Positions 45,657 to 54,682 of a stretch of 64,000 nt of DNA are shown piece after piece. The notes below the pieces were generated by a model. That model saw nothing but the letters and a program-made list of their open reading frames with translations. It did no database searches and was not told the DNA's origin. Source of the DNA: Frondihabitans sucicola (GTDB lineage Bacteria; Actinomycetota; Actinomycetes; Actinomycetales; Microbacteriaceae); the NCBI RefSeq assembly GCF_030296615.1, contig NZ_AP027733.1:186001-250000 (forward strand), in the 5' to 3' direction. A program made the position numbers and the translations under genes. Position 1 is the first letter of the stretch; every line of letters starts with the position of its first letter.

Positions 45657-46788
45657 GGGCAGTCTCCGTCTTGGCTGGAACGCGTGCAGCAATCATTTCC
45701 TGGACCGCTCTCTGTTTGAAGTTGTCGGACACCGAGGTGTAGAGACTCGTGGTGGAGGCGTAGGCGTGCCCGACCTGCTGCTGAACGAACAGCGGGTCAT
45801 ATTTCGCCTCCAGCAGGTGCGTGACGTAGGAGTGCCGGAGGCAATGAAGGCCGAGATCTTCGGGTAGGCCGACGGCGCGTCGAGCTGCGGTGAACGCGTC
45901 GCCTAATGTGCCGAGGGAGATGCGGTTACCCCGCTCACTCGGCCAAAGGGCGAGCGATCCGTCGGCGTGAGAGAAACGTCCGCGGCGTTCTGAGCTGATC
46001 CACTTGTCGGCTAGCTCGACCACCCAGTCGAACTCGGGGACAGTCAGTACCGTTCGGCGTCGTGGACCCGATCCCTTGACCCCTTTGGCCCAACGCACGG
46101 TGAGGGCGCCGAACATGCCGTAATCGGGGACGTATGGATTGGGTCCGAAATCGACAGTGTCGAGCATGGTGAGTTCCCGACGTCTAAGGCCGTAGGCATA
46201 GCAGATCTTGAATGCATTGGAGTCACGGAGCAAGTTCGGCCAGCGCTTGGACCCACGGGCATATTCACTGTCTGCGAGGTCGTCAACATAGTCGAAGATG
46301 AGCTGAAGCTCCGGCTTAGTAAAAGCTCGTTTGCCTGTCGGAACAGCATCGTCGGCCGAGTGGTGCGGGCTGTTCCACTCGAACACGATTTGTGAAGGAA
46401 TTGAGTCGAATGTCCGTTCGCAAAAGGCCACCCAGCCGTAGGCCGGATTAGACACATAAGAGCAGAACATCGCGATCGTATTCGAGTCGGTGCGGAGGGT
46501 TGTGGGCTTGATCGGCCGCTCACCGGACAGTCGCTCGGCCGCGAACTCGTTGATATCGCCTGGACCCCACATCCACGGGTAATCATTGGTAAACGACTGG
46601 AACCGCCTGAGCAAGCTCACGCGATCCTTGATCGTTGACACCTGATTGCCACGAGCCAGCATCTCCGACGTCCAACCATCAACCATCGCCTCGAATACGC
46701 GGTCTTCGGCGCGAAACAACGCGATAGAAGGATCAAGCAAGACCTTCGGGACAAAGCCCGGAAATTCGCCATCCATCCGGTTCTCCAA
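45649..46788 (-). CDS. Tyrosine recombinase (canonical active site)
   Basis: 379 residues with a full catalytic set: Arg in YGLRRRELTML, Lys in RWAKGVKGSG, HxxR in LHCLRHSYVTHLLE, His in QVGHAYASTT and Tyr in SLYTSVS. The start (ATG 46788) is the element-proximal end; the recombination boxes TGCATCTAATGCA and the right inverted repeat follow directly upstream. Together with the XRE gene and the zinc-ribbon recombinase it forms the mobility cassette of the island. Confidence 0.85.
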   Translation of the reverse strand: MENRMDGEFPGFVPKVLLDPSIALFRAEDRVFEAMVDGWTSEMLARGNQVSTIKDRVSLLRRFQSFTNDYPWMWGPGDINEFAAERLSGERPIKPTTLRTDSNTIAMFCSYVSNPAYGWVAFCERTFDSIPSQIVFEWNSPHHSADDAVPTGKRAFTKPELQLIFDYVDDLADSEYARGSKRWPNLLRDSNAFKICYAYGLRRRELTMLDTVDFGPNPYVPDYGMFGALTVRWAKGVKGSGPRRRTVLTVPEFDWVVELADKWISSERRGRFSHADGSLALWPSERGNRISLGTLGDAFTAARRAVGLPEDLGLHCLRHSYVTHLLEAKYDPLFVQQQVGHAYASTTSLYTSVSDNFKQRAVQEMIAARVPAKTETAHA

Positions 46789-46799
46789 TCGTGGTTTCC

Positions 46800-46952
46800 T
46801 GCATCTAATGCAGGAAACCTACGCCTATGCGGATCTGACGGCAAGAGAAGCGTCCCTGATAGTTATTCACTGGGAGCCGAATACGGCACCGACCTGGCTT
46901 TTTGTTGTCCTGGTCGTTGAGCGGGAGTTCCTGCATTAGATGCAATTCCCGA
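46800..46952. repeat. Right end of the island: recombination boxes and terminal inverted repeat
   Basis: TTTCCTGCAT and ATGCAGGAAA form an inverted repeat at about 46801-46824 around TGCATCTAATGCA. At 46892-46952 lies the inverted copy of the left end (27786-27850), ending in GAGTTCCTGCATTAGATGCA. These are the probable recombinase-binding sites. Confidence 0.72.
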
Positions 46953-47100
46953 CACTTGTGCGCCGATAATGTACCTTATGTCAAGTAATAACTATAAGTC
47001 CAAAATACCACTTCCCAACCAAGCTAATGATTGTGGATGGCCAACGCAAGGCAGAGGCCCCGATCCGAAGATCGAGGCCTCTGTTTAGATGGGCTGGAGG
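46953..47100. other. Short intergenic with terminator
   Basis: No gene. Contains AT-rich sequence next to the island end and a terminator at 47053-47085. Confidence 0.5.
47053..47085. terminator. Terminator of the pilin-propeller gene
   Basis: AGAGGCCCCGATC and GATCGAGGCCTCT pair with one mismatch around CGAA. It lies just beyond the stop of the minus-strand gene at 47101. Confidence 0.7.
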
Positions 47101-48683
47101 CTACAGGGTGCCGAAGACGAATCGGTTCGTGTTGCCGCCCTGGGAGGCGATCCAGGTGTGGCCGTCGCCGGAGATGGCGATGTCGTACGTCTGGGCCCAA
47201 CCTCCAGCGCTGCCTGCAACCTGACCCTTGACGTTCTGCCAGGTCGAGCCGGAGTCGAAGGAGACGGTGATGGTCTCACCCGAGTTCTCGGAGCCGCTGA
47301 TCATCGTGTGACCGTTGCCGGAGACTGCGACGTGATCCAGGTTGGACGAACCGGAGCCCGTCGTCTGACGCCACGATGAGCCGCCGTCCGTGCTCACGAA
47401 GAGGGCGCCAGCGTAGTTCCCATCGTGGCCGAGGGCGGTGATGGTGCTTCCGTCGCGGGACATCGTGACCTGCGTCAGAGTGAACTTGCCGACGGAGGCC
47501 GCGGGCATCGTGGTGACGTTGAGCGAGACGTTGAACGTCTTGCCGCCGTCCGTCGACAATTCGATGAGGGCGCCGTTGAAGAAGACGATTTTCGATCCGT
47601 CGACATTCGTTGCTGGGTTGAAGCTGCCGTAGTTGCCCGAGACGCCGGTCGGGGCGCTGGTGACGGTCGGGGTGGCTGCGGCGAGGTTGGTCACCTTGTA
47701 GAGCGTCGAGTTCCAGATGCCGTAGACGATCGAGCCATCTCCGGAGAGGGCGTACGAAGTGACGGCGCCCGCGGGGAGCGGGAGGGTCTTGATGGTGGTG
47801 CCGCCGTCGATGGAGTACAGCATCTGGCCACCGTTGGTGCGGAAGACGAGAACCTTGCCGCCTTCGCTCTGCTGGAGGGTGCTGTAGCCGCTCTTGTCGT
47901 ACGCGCTGGCTGCCGCGACCGTCGTGCCCCAGGCGAGCGTTCCGTCGGATGCGAAGGTCGGCGACGAAGGGCGCTTGACGTTCGACTGCGTCCAGAGAAG
48001 CGTCGATCCCTTGGTACCGAAGTCGAGCGAGTTGGTGGAGGTGCTGGAAGCGGCGAGCGAGTGCGACCCAGCCGTGTTGGCCCCGGCGGTTCCGTCAGGC
48101 GCCAGGCTGTCGTCGATGACAACGGCGGGTGCGCTCGGCGTCGAGGTAGGCGTCGGCGTGCCCGTCGGCGTCGCGGTCGGAGTGCTGTCGGCGGGCGCCC
48201 CGATAACCGAGCCGTCCTTGCCGATGAGGTTGATTCCCTGGGTGAGCTTGGGCATGGTTGCCGTGAGCTGCGAGAGGTACACCGCCTTGATGTCGGTCTT
48301 GGTGCTGGAAGCGGTGATCGCGTAGCCGCCGCTGCCCACGTCCGCGACGGCGAGGGGCTGGTCGGTCGTGGTCGAGAGCTTGACCGTGGCGACGGCGGCC
48401 GTGATGAGAGCGATCTCGTCGGTCGGCGCGGCGGCGGTGAGATGAATGCCGCTATCCCCCTCGCCTCCTGAGTGCTTCGAGACCGCGCCAATGAGGGCGG
48501 ATTCTGCCGCGAGGGAGGCGTTGTGGACGTCGTTCTGGAGGTTCGAGACGACGGCCTTCTGCCGATACTGATTGAACTGCGGGATCGCAGCAAGGATCAG
48601 AAGGGCCGCGATCGCCATGTAAGCGAGGAGTTCGATGAACGAGAACCCCTATCGCGTCGCTGACGAAGGAGGGTGGTGATCAT
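47101..48683 (-). CDS. Type IV pilin-like protein with C-terminal BNR propeller, apparent frameshift
   Basis: Starting at ATG 48683 (behind CTGGAGCGAC) and adding one base at the C4 run 48646-48649 gives 527 residues. The N-terminus has the prepilin pattern: basic head, GFSFIELLAYMAIAALLILA, then NQYRQKAVVSNLQ. After a Thr/Pro/Ser linker (TPTATPTGTPTPTSTPS) comes a large beta-rich part with at least three Asp-box-like repeats (STDGGKTF, STDGGSSWRQ, SFDSGSTWQN), typical of sialidase-type propellers. It is probably a pilus-tip or minor pilin carrying a binding domain on the cell surface. Confidence 0.75.
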
Positions 48684-48790
48684 GTCGCTCCAGAGCTAGA
48701 AGAAGTCTTTCCTTCGACCGTACGGAGCGGTACGGATCGCCCCCAAGGCCCTCGAATGGGGGCCTGCTCCCCTATTTCAAAAACGATGTA
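48684..48790 (-). ncRNA. Structured leader of the pilin-propeller gene
   Basis: Minus strand: TTTTTGAAATAGGGGAGC, CGAGGGCC, then the hairpin CCGTACCGCTCCGTACGG followed by GTCGAAGG. Same order of elements as the leaders at 58471, 59138 and 49750. Leader of about 107 bases before the ATG. Confidence 0.55.
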
Positions 48791-48855
48791 TCGCTGCCGC
48801 GCTCCCGGGGCTCGGCGACTCACCCGAGCTTCCCGGCTGGGCACATGCCGAGCGA

Positions 48856-49749
48856 TCAGTTGTAGTTGTAGATCAGCTTCGTGGCGTCAAGGGTGTCTCC
48901 GATGGAGGCCGAGGAGCCGTTGGTGATGCGGTAGATCGCGGCGAGGTTCTTGGTCCCGGCAGGCGGGGTCACCGCGGCCGTGACGAGCTGCCACTGCCCA
49001 GCGCGGAGAGTCACGTCAGGCGACGACTGGAAGCCGAGCCACTGCTGGTCGGCGCCTGCGAAAGCGAAGACGAGGGCGGCCGTGGTGGTGTCGTTGGACG
49101 AGCGCACCCACATGGACACGTGGACGGGCCTTCCGGGCGTGACGGGCCCGCCGGTGGGGTCGGCTGAGCCAACCTCGGTGTTGGCCACGATGCTGAATCC
49201 ACGGCCGGGGGCATTGCTGGTCATCCAGGTGGCTCGCGCCGCCTTCGTCGCGCCCTCTGGCCCATTGGTCAGATCGATGAGGCTGTACGACTCGTCGCCG
49301 CCGTAGCGGGTCGGGTTGATCCCGACCGAGTCGTAGTCGCTCCACGCGTCGCCGCTCCACGTGATCGCGCTGGCGGTCGTGCAGCGTCCGGCCTGGATCG
49401 AACCTCCGTCGGAGTTGTAGCTCCATGGGGCCCCGCCATTCGGGATGGCGGTCAGGCAGAACCCGTCACTTGATGCGCTCTCGACGGAGAGGGTGATGCC
49501 CTGGGAGGCCTTGACGGAGGCGGGTAGTGTTGACGGGTAACCGGCATCCGGGTCGTAGGCGCCCTCCATGGCAGCGGCCGCGTTGTGGAGGTCGCTCTGA
49601 GCGTTCGAGACGAACGCCTTCGCTCGGTAGCTGGAGAACTGCGGAATCGCAGCGAGAATCAGGAGCGCAGCGATCGCCATGTAGGCGAGCAGCTCGATGA
49701 AGCTGAAGCCGTCGTCGAGCGGGCGGCGTGGGAGCGCGCGTGGTCGCAT
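48856..49749 (-). CDS. Type IV pilin-like protein with C-terminal sugar-binding-like domain
   Basis: 297 residues, intact, ATG behind AGAGGATGAC. Head RPLDDGFSFIELLAYMAIAA and YRAKAFVSNAQSDLHNAAAA are the prepilin helix. From about residue 130 the sequence looks like a jelly-roll carbohydrate-binding module (RPVHVSMWVRSSNDTTTAAL, LRAGQWQLVTAAVTPPAGTK). A minor pilin with an adhesive tip domain is likely. It lies downstream of the Nudix gene and has its own leader. Confidence 0.76.
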   Translation of the reverse strand: MRPRALPRRPLDDGFSFIELLAYMAIAALLILAAIPQFSSYRAKAFVSNAQSDLHNAAAAMEGAYDPDAGYPSTLPASVKASQGITLSVESASSDGFCLTAIPNGGAPWSYNSDGGSIQAGRCTTASAITWSGDAWSDYDSVGINPTRYGGDESYSLIDLTNGPEGATKAARATWMTSNAPGRGFSIVANTEVGSADPTGGPVTPGRPVHVSMWVRSSNDTTTAALVFAFAGADQQWLGFQSSPDVTLRAGQWQLVTAAVTPPAGTKNLAAIYRITNGSSASIGDTLDATKLIYNYN

Positions 49750-49855
49750 GTCATCCTCTGGGTGGGGTTGTCCCTCCAGATTCCTCGCGGCTACGGGGCC
49801 GACTCGACCCCCTCGTTTGCGGGTGGACGCCCCAGTTTTCGACCCTTTTTAGGCC
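49750..49855 (-). ncRNA. Structured leader of the second pilin-like gene
   Basis: Minus strand: AAAAAGGGTCGAAAACTGGG, CCACCCGCAAACGAGGGGG, then GGCCCCGTAGCC. It shares the GGGTC...CCC...AACGAGGGGG core with the other pilin leaders but the second hairpin is weaker. Confidence 0.5.
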
Positions 49856-50622
49856 CAACGCCAGGTTGCCTGAGGGCGGCCGCGGCCTTTCCTCGGAGCT
49901 TCGTCGTCCGCGCCGACGGGCTCGGCGGGGCCCTTCTCGAACCAGCCCGTGCGCTCCAGGCGGCGCACGCGAAGCGAGTCGGCAGGATCGGTGGGGCGAG
50001 CGCTCACGGGCAAGCGCTTGGCCTGGATCGCCTTCGTGATGCGGGCGCCCATGTCGCCGTAGATGGCTTGGATGTCGCCGAGCGTGAAGGCGTCCGGCAG
50101 TAGCGCGTTCGTCAGGTCCCGGTCGACGAGGAGCCGCTGGTCGATCAGGACGGCGACGGCGTCCACGATGCGGTCGTGGTCGAATGGAAGGCCTGTGGCG
50201 GCGAAGGGCGAGATTTTGGTCTGCTCATCGTCTCCTGGCGCGAAGTTGTCCTTGAGGACGGCGAGACGGGCGATGGAGATCGTGTCGCCTCGTGGGTCTC
50301 GCAAGTCCCCGGGGAGCCCCTCGAAGATGCCGATGTCGAACAGCCCGCCGCGCACGCTCGTTCCGCCCGCACCGATCTTGGTCCGGAGCGCGCGGTACGC
50401 GGCCTCCCTGGTGCTCTCGATCCGCTCCCCCGGCGTGCCATCGCGCATTGGGTGCGGGAGCTTTTGCCCCAGGAGCACACCAGGCAGCGCAGGCTTGCCG
50501 AGGGCAGGCTCAAACAGGCGGCGCCCGGTGAACAGCTCGACGAAGCCGCGCTTGCGGCTGTACCGGATGGGGACGACGTCGACGGCGATGAGGGGCTGCT
50601 CGGGCAGGGCGGCGGGGGTCAC
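49849..50622 (-). CDS. Nudix-like protein with winged-helix C-terminus (NrtR type)
   Basis: 257 residues from the GTG overlapping the upstream stop. The Nudix-like core (LIAVDVVPIRYSRKRGFVEL, GERIESTREAAYRALRTKIG) lacks the EExG glutamates of active hydrolases. The C-terminal LPFDHDRIVDAVAVLIDQRL and LLPDAFTLGDIQAIYGDMGA match the winged helix of NrtR. NrtR proteins bind ADP-ribose compounds and repress NAD salvage genes. Its place at the end of an NAD-type operon supports the call; whether it controls this operon is inference. Confidence 0.75.
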   Translation of the reverse strand: MTPAALPEQPLIAVDVVPIRYSRKRGFVELFTGRRLFEPALGKPALPGVLLGQKLPHPMRDGTPGERIESTREAAYRALRTKIGAGGTSVRGGLFDIGIFEGLPGDLRDPRGDTISIARLAVLKDNFAPGDDEQTKISPFAATGLPFDHDRIVDAVAVLIDQRLLVDRDLTNALLPDAFTLGDIQAIYGDMGARITKAIQAKRLPVSARPTDPADSLRVRRLERTGWFEKGPAEPVGADDEAPRKGRGRPQATWRWA

Positions 50623-51584
50623 TTGCGCTCCAGGGGCTCGTGGCAGAAGACGCAGCAGTCTCGCGCCGGGTCGGTGTCCGTGTCGTAGACGCAGATGCCT
50701 TCGGCGACGCCGGGGCACTGCCAGGTCGTCGTGAAGTGGAGGGTCATACTCTCGGGGTGGAAGCCCTCACGACGGAGGATGGCGTGCACGTAGGCCGTCT
50801 CGGCGGCCGCCTTGGTCTCGGCGTGCATCCGGGCGCCGGAGGCGAGGTCGCGGGCGCGACGCGCTTCCGTGACGAGGCGACGCCGGAGGACTTCGATCTC
50901 ATCGGGCTCCGGATCGGTGGGTCCATTCCACTCGGCGATGAGCCTGGGGAGGATGACGTTCGGCAGGCGCTCGGCGAAGAGCGGTGCCACCTCGTCGAGC
51001 CTCCAGCCGCCGATGCCGAGTCCGACCTTGGTCACGTAGAAGAACCGGCGCGGCCAGGAGCGAGCGGTCGCATACAGCAGCTCGACGTCGTCCTGGAACT
51101 GCCGGAGGGTGCCCATCGTGTTGATGGCGAAGCACTCGCCGGTGAGGCCAGACGTGGAGCCCATGCGCGCGCCGAACTTCTTCACGGCATCAGCCGCCGC
51201 GCCGCTGTAGTGGGCCCCGAAGGAGTTCGCACCGAAGACGAAGACCTCATTGCGGCCGAGGTTGCTGATGCGGTCGGGGGTGAACTCGGGGCGTGATCCG
51301 GTGGGGGCGCCGTCGACGGATGCCCGCTGCACGTAGGCAAGGCGGGCGGCGACGTCTTCGATGGCTGCGATCGCCAGCGTGCGGTCGGTGCGGGCTCCGG
51401 TCGTCGCGGGAACCGCCTTCTTCTGCGAGTAGCCGACGTCACGCCGGGCGTCGAGGTAGAGGCTGGCGAGCCAGTTGGGACCCTTGGGCGCGGTGACCCG
51501 CCAGGAGTAGCCGTCCCGGAGCGCAGGGAGCGCTGCGGTGCCGTACGGCGTCGACACGTCGACGGTGTTGTCCATGAGGCTCAT
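50619..51584 (-). CDS. Phage-type protein with macro-like FVFGxN motif and C-terminal zinc site
   Basis: 321 residues. NEVFVFGANSFGAHYSGAAA and FAINTMGTLRQFQDDV match a phage-encoded non-structural family ('(I/V)FVFGxNxxGxHxxGAA'), whose fold is close to macro/ADP-ribose-binding domains. The last ~35 residues carry WQCPG and DCCVFCHEPLE, a likely zinc ribbon. It lies between the NAMPT-like and Nudix genes, so ADP-ribose or a related ligand is an attractive guess, not shown. Confidence 0.65.
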   Translation of the reverse strand: MSLMDNTVDVSTPYGTAALPALRDGYSWRVTAPKGPNWLASLYLDARRDVGYSQKKAVPATTGARTDRTLAIAAIEDVAARLAYVQRASVDGAPTGSRPEFTPDRISNLGRNEVFVFGANSFGAHYSGAAADAVKKFGARMGSTSGLTGECFAINTMGTLRQFQDDVELLYATARSWPRRFFYVTKVGLGIGGWRLDEVAPLFAERLPNVILPRLIAEWNGPTDPEPDEIEVLRRRLVTEARRARDLASGARMHAETKAAAETAYVHAILRREGFHPESMTLHFTTTWQCPGVAEGICVYDTDTDPARDCCVFCHEPLERK

Positions 51585-51666
51585 TCTCTCGTGCCGGTCC
51601 CTTCAGGGTTGTGAGTGCCGGGCTGACTGGGTGCGCGTGCAGCCAGCCCGGCCGTCGGTGTGTGGC

Positions 51667-53183
51667 TCAGGCGGCCACGGTCTCGGTGCGAGCGGCGAGG
51701 CTCGCGGCCTGCTCGGCCAGCCGATCCCGGACGTTGCGGAAGGACTGGTATTCGATGAACTCGCCGTCGGCCCACACGGGCTGGAGCAGGCTCTGGGCTT
51801 CGGTGGCGGCGTCGACGTTCTCGTGCAGAGTCAGCTCGCCTCGGTCGCCCACCAGGACAGCAAGGCGGCCGCGTGCGCTGCGCTTACTGCCGTTGTCGGT
51901 GACGGGGTCCTTCCGCATCGGGTGGCCCTCCCCGGAGCGCAGGACCCAGGTGGCCTTGATGGCCGACCCGAAGGTGTCGCGAGTCACGTACTGGTAGGTG
52001 AACGAGCCGACACCGAAGACGACGTTGGTCGAGGCGAATCCCTTGGCAGCGAGGCGCTCGACGATGTCCTTCGCGCGCTCCACGGTGATCGAGTCGCCGT
52101 AGATGGCACCGATGTGCGGGTCGAGGACCTTGTAGCCCTGCTCGTTGACGGTCCCCCCGAACTCGTCCCACAACAGCTCGACGACACCCTTGTCCGCGGG
52201 CAGGTTCTTCTGGATGGCCGTGCCGCAGAGGATGTCGGCGGGGTCGCCAGAGTCGGGCCGGATGACGAGCTTCCCGTCGCGCGTCACGATCTCGTCGTGC
52301 AGCTCGGGCAGGACCTTCGTCAGGACAGCCCAGAGGTCGTAGGTGTCGCTGACGACGGAGACGATCCCCGACGGGTAGAGCGAGATGATGCTGCGGAACA
52401 TGTCAGTCTCGTCGCCGCGCTCGGGCGTACCGGCGGTCATGACCGAGTGCTCGGTGGCCGGGACCGACTGGAGCACGATGCCGTTGTCGCCCTTGTAGAA
52501 GCGGCGCACGTAGTCGATGGTTCCGAGGCTGTCGCTGCCCTTGAAGCTGAGCAGGTGACCGGCGCCGGATGCGGCGGCACTCTCCGGCGACGAGAGGCCG
52601 CGGAACGAGAAGTCGTGGAGCTGGTAGTCGACGGCGGCGAGGTCTCCCCGGTCTTGCGCGCGGCGTCTTCGAGCAGGCCGCGGTAGCGGAGCGCCTGCGT
52701 AGCGCTCGTCGACGGGAGCCAGTACGAGGACGAGAGAGCCGTCTCGATGTAGTTGACGAGCCAGAAGAACTCGTCGACGGTGTTCTCGATCGTGAAGGTC
52801 GGCACGCCGATGGGCACCAGGGTGCCTTCGGGGACGGCGGAGAACTTCAGCGGCAGGTAGCCGAGACGGTGGAGGGCGCGGATGTGGTCCTCGCCGATCG
52901 CATTCGGCCCGACGACGCTCTCGACGTCCTCCTTGTAGAGGCGCGCGACGTCGTCCTCGTCGGCGGCGAAGAAGGGGGCGAACTTGTCGATGCAGTAGCT
53001 CTGGAGGAATGCCTGGAGGCCGAAGTGGACGACGTGATCGACACCCTCGATGCGCGAGGAGCGGTTGGTCCAGTTCGAGTAGACGCGGGTCACGCCCTTG
53101 CCGTACATCCTGCGGTGATCGAGCTTGTAGGAGTCGACGTCCATCAGGGCGGCGATGGGGGTGGCGGTGGTGATCGTGGACAT
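51667..53183 (-). CDS. NAMPT-like transferase (Namat candidate), apparent frameshift
   Basis: 505 residues when one base is added at the C4 run 52646-52649. MDVDSYKLDHRRMYGKGVTR, YSNWTNRSSRI, VPATEHSVMTAG, IRPDSGDPADILCG and IYGDSITVERAKDIVERLAA are the NAMPT hallmarks; the catalytic His lies in ATEHS. NAMPT makes NMN from nicotinamide and PRPP. In phages, an NAMPT-like enzyme next to a PRPP-synthetase-like gene can instead join nicotinamide to ADP-ribose pyrophosphate (NARP1). The PRPP-synthetase-like gene is 14 bases upstream. Confidence 0.82.
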
Positions 53184-53197
53184 GGTGGCCTTTCGGA

Positions 53198-54082
53198 TCA
53201 GGCGACGAGGGTGACGCTGGCGGCGTCCACCTTGACGGGAAGGATGTCTGTCATGAGGAACGGCAGCAGGTTGATTACGGTCGCCTTCAGGGGCGAGACG
53301 GCCGCGGTGTCGAGGCTGTCGGTGGTGAAGACGCGGCCGTAGCGCTCGGCGAGCTGTGCGGCGCGTCCGGAGAAAACGCCGTGGCTGACGTAGAGGTCGA
53401 GGTGGTCGCGATCGAGGCCGGTGGCGTCGGCGAGGCCCATGAACGTGCCGCCACCGTCGCAGATGTCGTCGCAGACGAGGTACTTGCCGTTGGGGTTGAG
53501 GGGCTCGACGCTGAAGCCGGAGAGTTCCCCGGTGGCGGTGTCGCGGTGCTTCTCCGCGTGGAAGACGGGGAGGTGGCAGATGTCGGCGATCCGCTGGGTG
53601 CGCTCGATGGCGCCGTGGTCGGGGCAGATGATGCCGTCGTAGGCCATGTTCTCGCGGTCCTTGCCGACGATGGCCTTGCGCACGAGGCGCGCCGGTTCGA
53701 CGACGACGAGGTTGTCGACGAGGCCCTCGATGACGTGGGAGTGCGTGTCGAAGGCGACCACTCGGTCGGCGTGGATCGAGTTGATCAGGTCGGCGTAGGC
53801 CTGGACGCCGAACTCGTGGGCGTGGTCCTGACGGGCGCCGATGAGGAACGGGATCACTGCGGTGACCGGGAACCCCTTGCGGTGCTGCATGTTGGCCCAC
53901 ATGGCGGCCTGGACATAGTCGTTCGCATCGGCGCTGCGGATATCGACGTAGTTGGGGACCTCGTTGGTTGCGCGGTCGAAGATGTGGCGCTCCCCCGAGG
54001 GGAAGGTGATGGGGGTGTCGCCTGAGATCAGGTGGAGTCCCTTGACGTGTTCCGTGGTGCTCTTCGAGTGGAAGCTGATCAT
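53198..54082 (-). CDS. PRPP-synthetase-like enzyme (Adps candidate), leaderless start likely
   Basis: 294 residues. FPSGERHIF (the FxxGE loop), LIGARQDHAHEFGV (the family's R-Q/H-D region) and YLVCDDICDGGGTFMGLADA (the PRPP-binding loop) identify a phosphoribosylpyrophosphate synthetase relative, somewhat short for the family. In NARP1 the corresponding enzyme (Adps) pyrophosphorylates ADP-ribose. TATGGT at 54089-54094 ends six bases before the ATG with no ribosome site, as for other leaderless genes here. Confidence 0.8.
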   Translation of the reverse strand: MISFHSKSTTEHVKGLHLISGDTPITFPSGERHIFDRATNEVPNYVDIRSADANDYVQAAMWANMQHRKGFPVTAVIPFLIGARQDHAHEFGVQAYADLINSIHADRVVAFDTHSHVIEGLVDNLVVVEPARLVRKAIVGKDRENMAYDGIICPDHGAIERTQRIADICHLPVFHAEKHRDTATGELSGFSVEPLNPNGKYLVCDDICDGGGTFMGLADATGLDRDHLDLYVSHGVFSGRAAQLAERYGRVFTTDSLDTAAVSPLKATVINLLPFLMTDILPVKVDAASVTLVA

Positions 54083-54099
54083 GAATTGACCATATCACG

Positions 54100-54119
54100 A
54101 ATAAAAGCCCGCCGGGCTA
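54100..54119 (-). terminator. Terminator upstream of the NAD operon
   Basis: Minus strand AGCCCGGCGGGCTTTTATT, a short stem with T tract, which separates the NAD operon promoter from the lipoprotein operon upstream. Confidence 0.55.
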
Positions 54120-54154
54120 ATAAAAAAGGAAGATGCGCTGAGGGGCCACGAATG

Positions 54155-54191
54155 ACGCCGCCCCGAGCGCCACATGGCAGTCGGGGCGGCG
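54155..54191 (-). terminator. Terminator of the lipoprotein operon
   Basis: CGCCGCCCCGA and TCGGGGCGGCG form an 11-bp stem just after the stop of the gene ending at 54209. Confidence 0.68.
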
Positions 54192-54208
54192 TGCTGGCGA
54201 TGGGATGG

Positions 54209-54682
54209 CTACGCCGCGGCCTTGAGGTCGGCGAGCTTCGTCGAGACGGCGCACCAGTCCGGCTTGGCACCGTGGGTCTCGTCGAAGTTCGGGATCGAGG
54301 TCGGGTACCCAGTGGGCGCGACATCCTTGGCCTTGAAGTCGTTCGCCATCGTCGCGTTGTAGTCCGCGACGATGCTGCGGTACGTCGCGGCGTACGCCTG
54401 CGCGGGGTCCTCGATCATGGTGGGCGAGTTCGATGTCGTGGCCGCGTTCACGGCGGAGCAGGCGTTGTCAGCGCTCTGCACGAGGCCCGCCCAGTCCTTC
54501 GTGATCGTCTCGGTCTGCGCCTTGACGTTCGGGGCCGAGATGACGTCGGCCTTGGCGTCGAACCAGCCGAGCCCTCGGCCGATGACGCCGAACACCAGGT
54601 AGAGCACGACGAACAGCGCGATGGCGCCCGCGACTGCCCCGACGACCTTGCCCGTGGGGAAGGCCTCGCTGTCGCCGCTCAC
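54209..54682 (-). CDS. Membrane-anchored exported protein
   Basis: 157 residues, GTG overlapping the lipoprotein gene stop. VVGAVAGAIALFVVLYLVFG near the N-terminus is a signal anchor; the remaining ~120 residues are outside with two Cys (DNACSAVNAAT, PDWCAVSTKL) that could form a disulfide. Function unknown; co-translated with the lipoprotein. Confidence 0.68.
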   Translation of the reverse strand: MSGDSEAFPTGKVVGAVAGAIALFVVLYLVFGVIGRGLGWFDAKADVISAPNVKAQTETITKDWAGLVQSADNACSAVNAATTSNSPTMIEDPAQAYAATYRSIVADYNATMANDFKAKDVAPTGYPTSIPNFDETHGAKPDWCAVSTKLADLKAAA

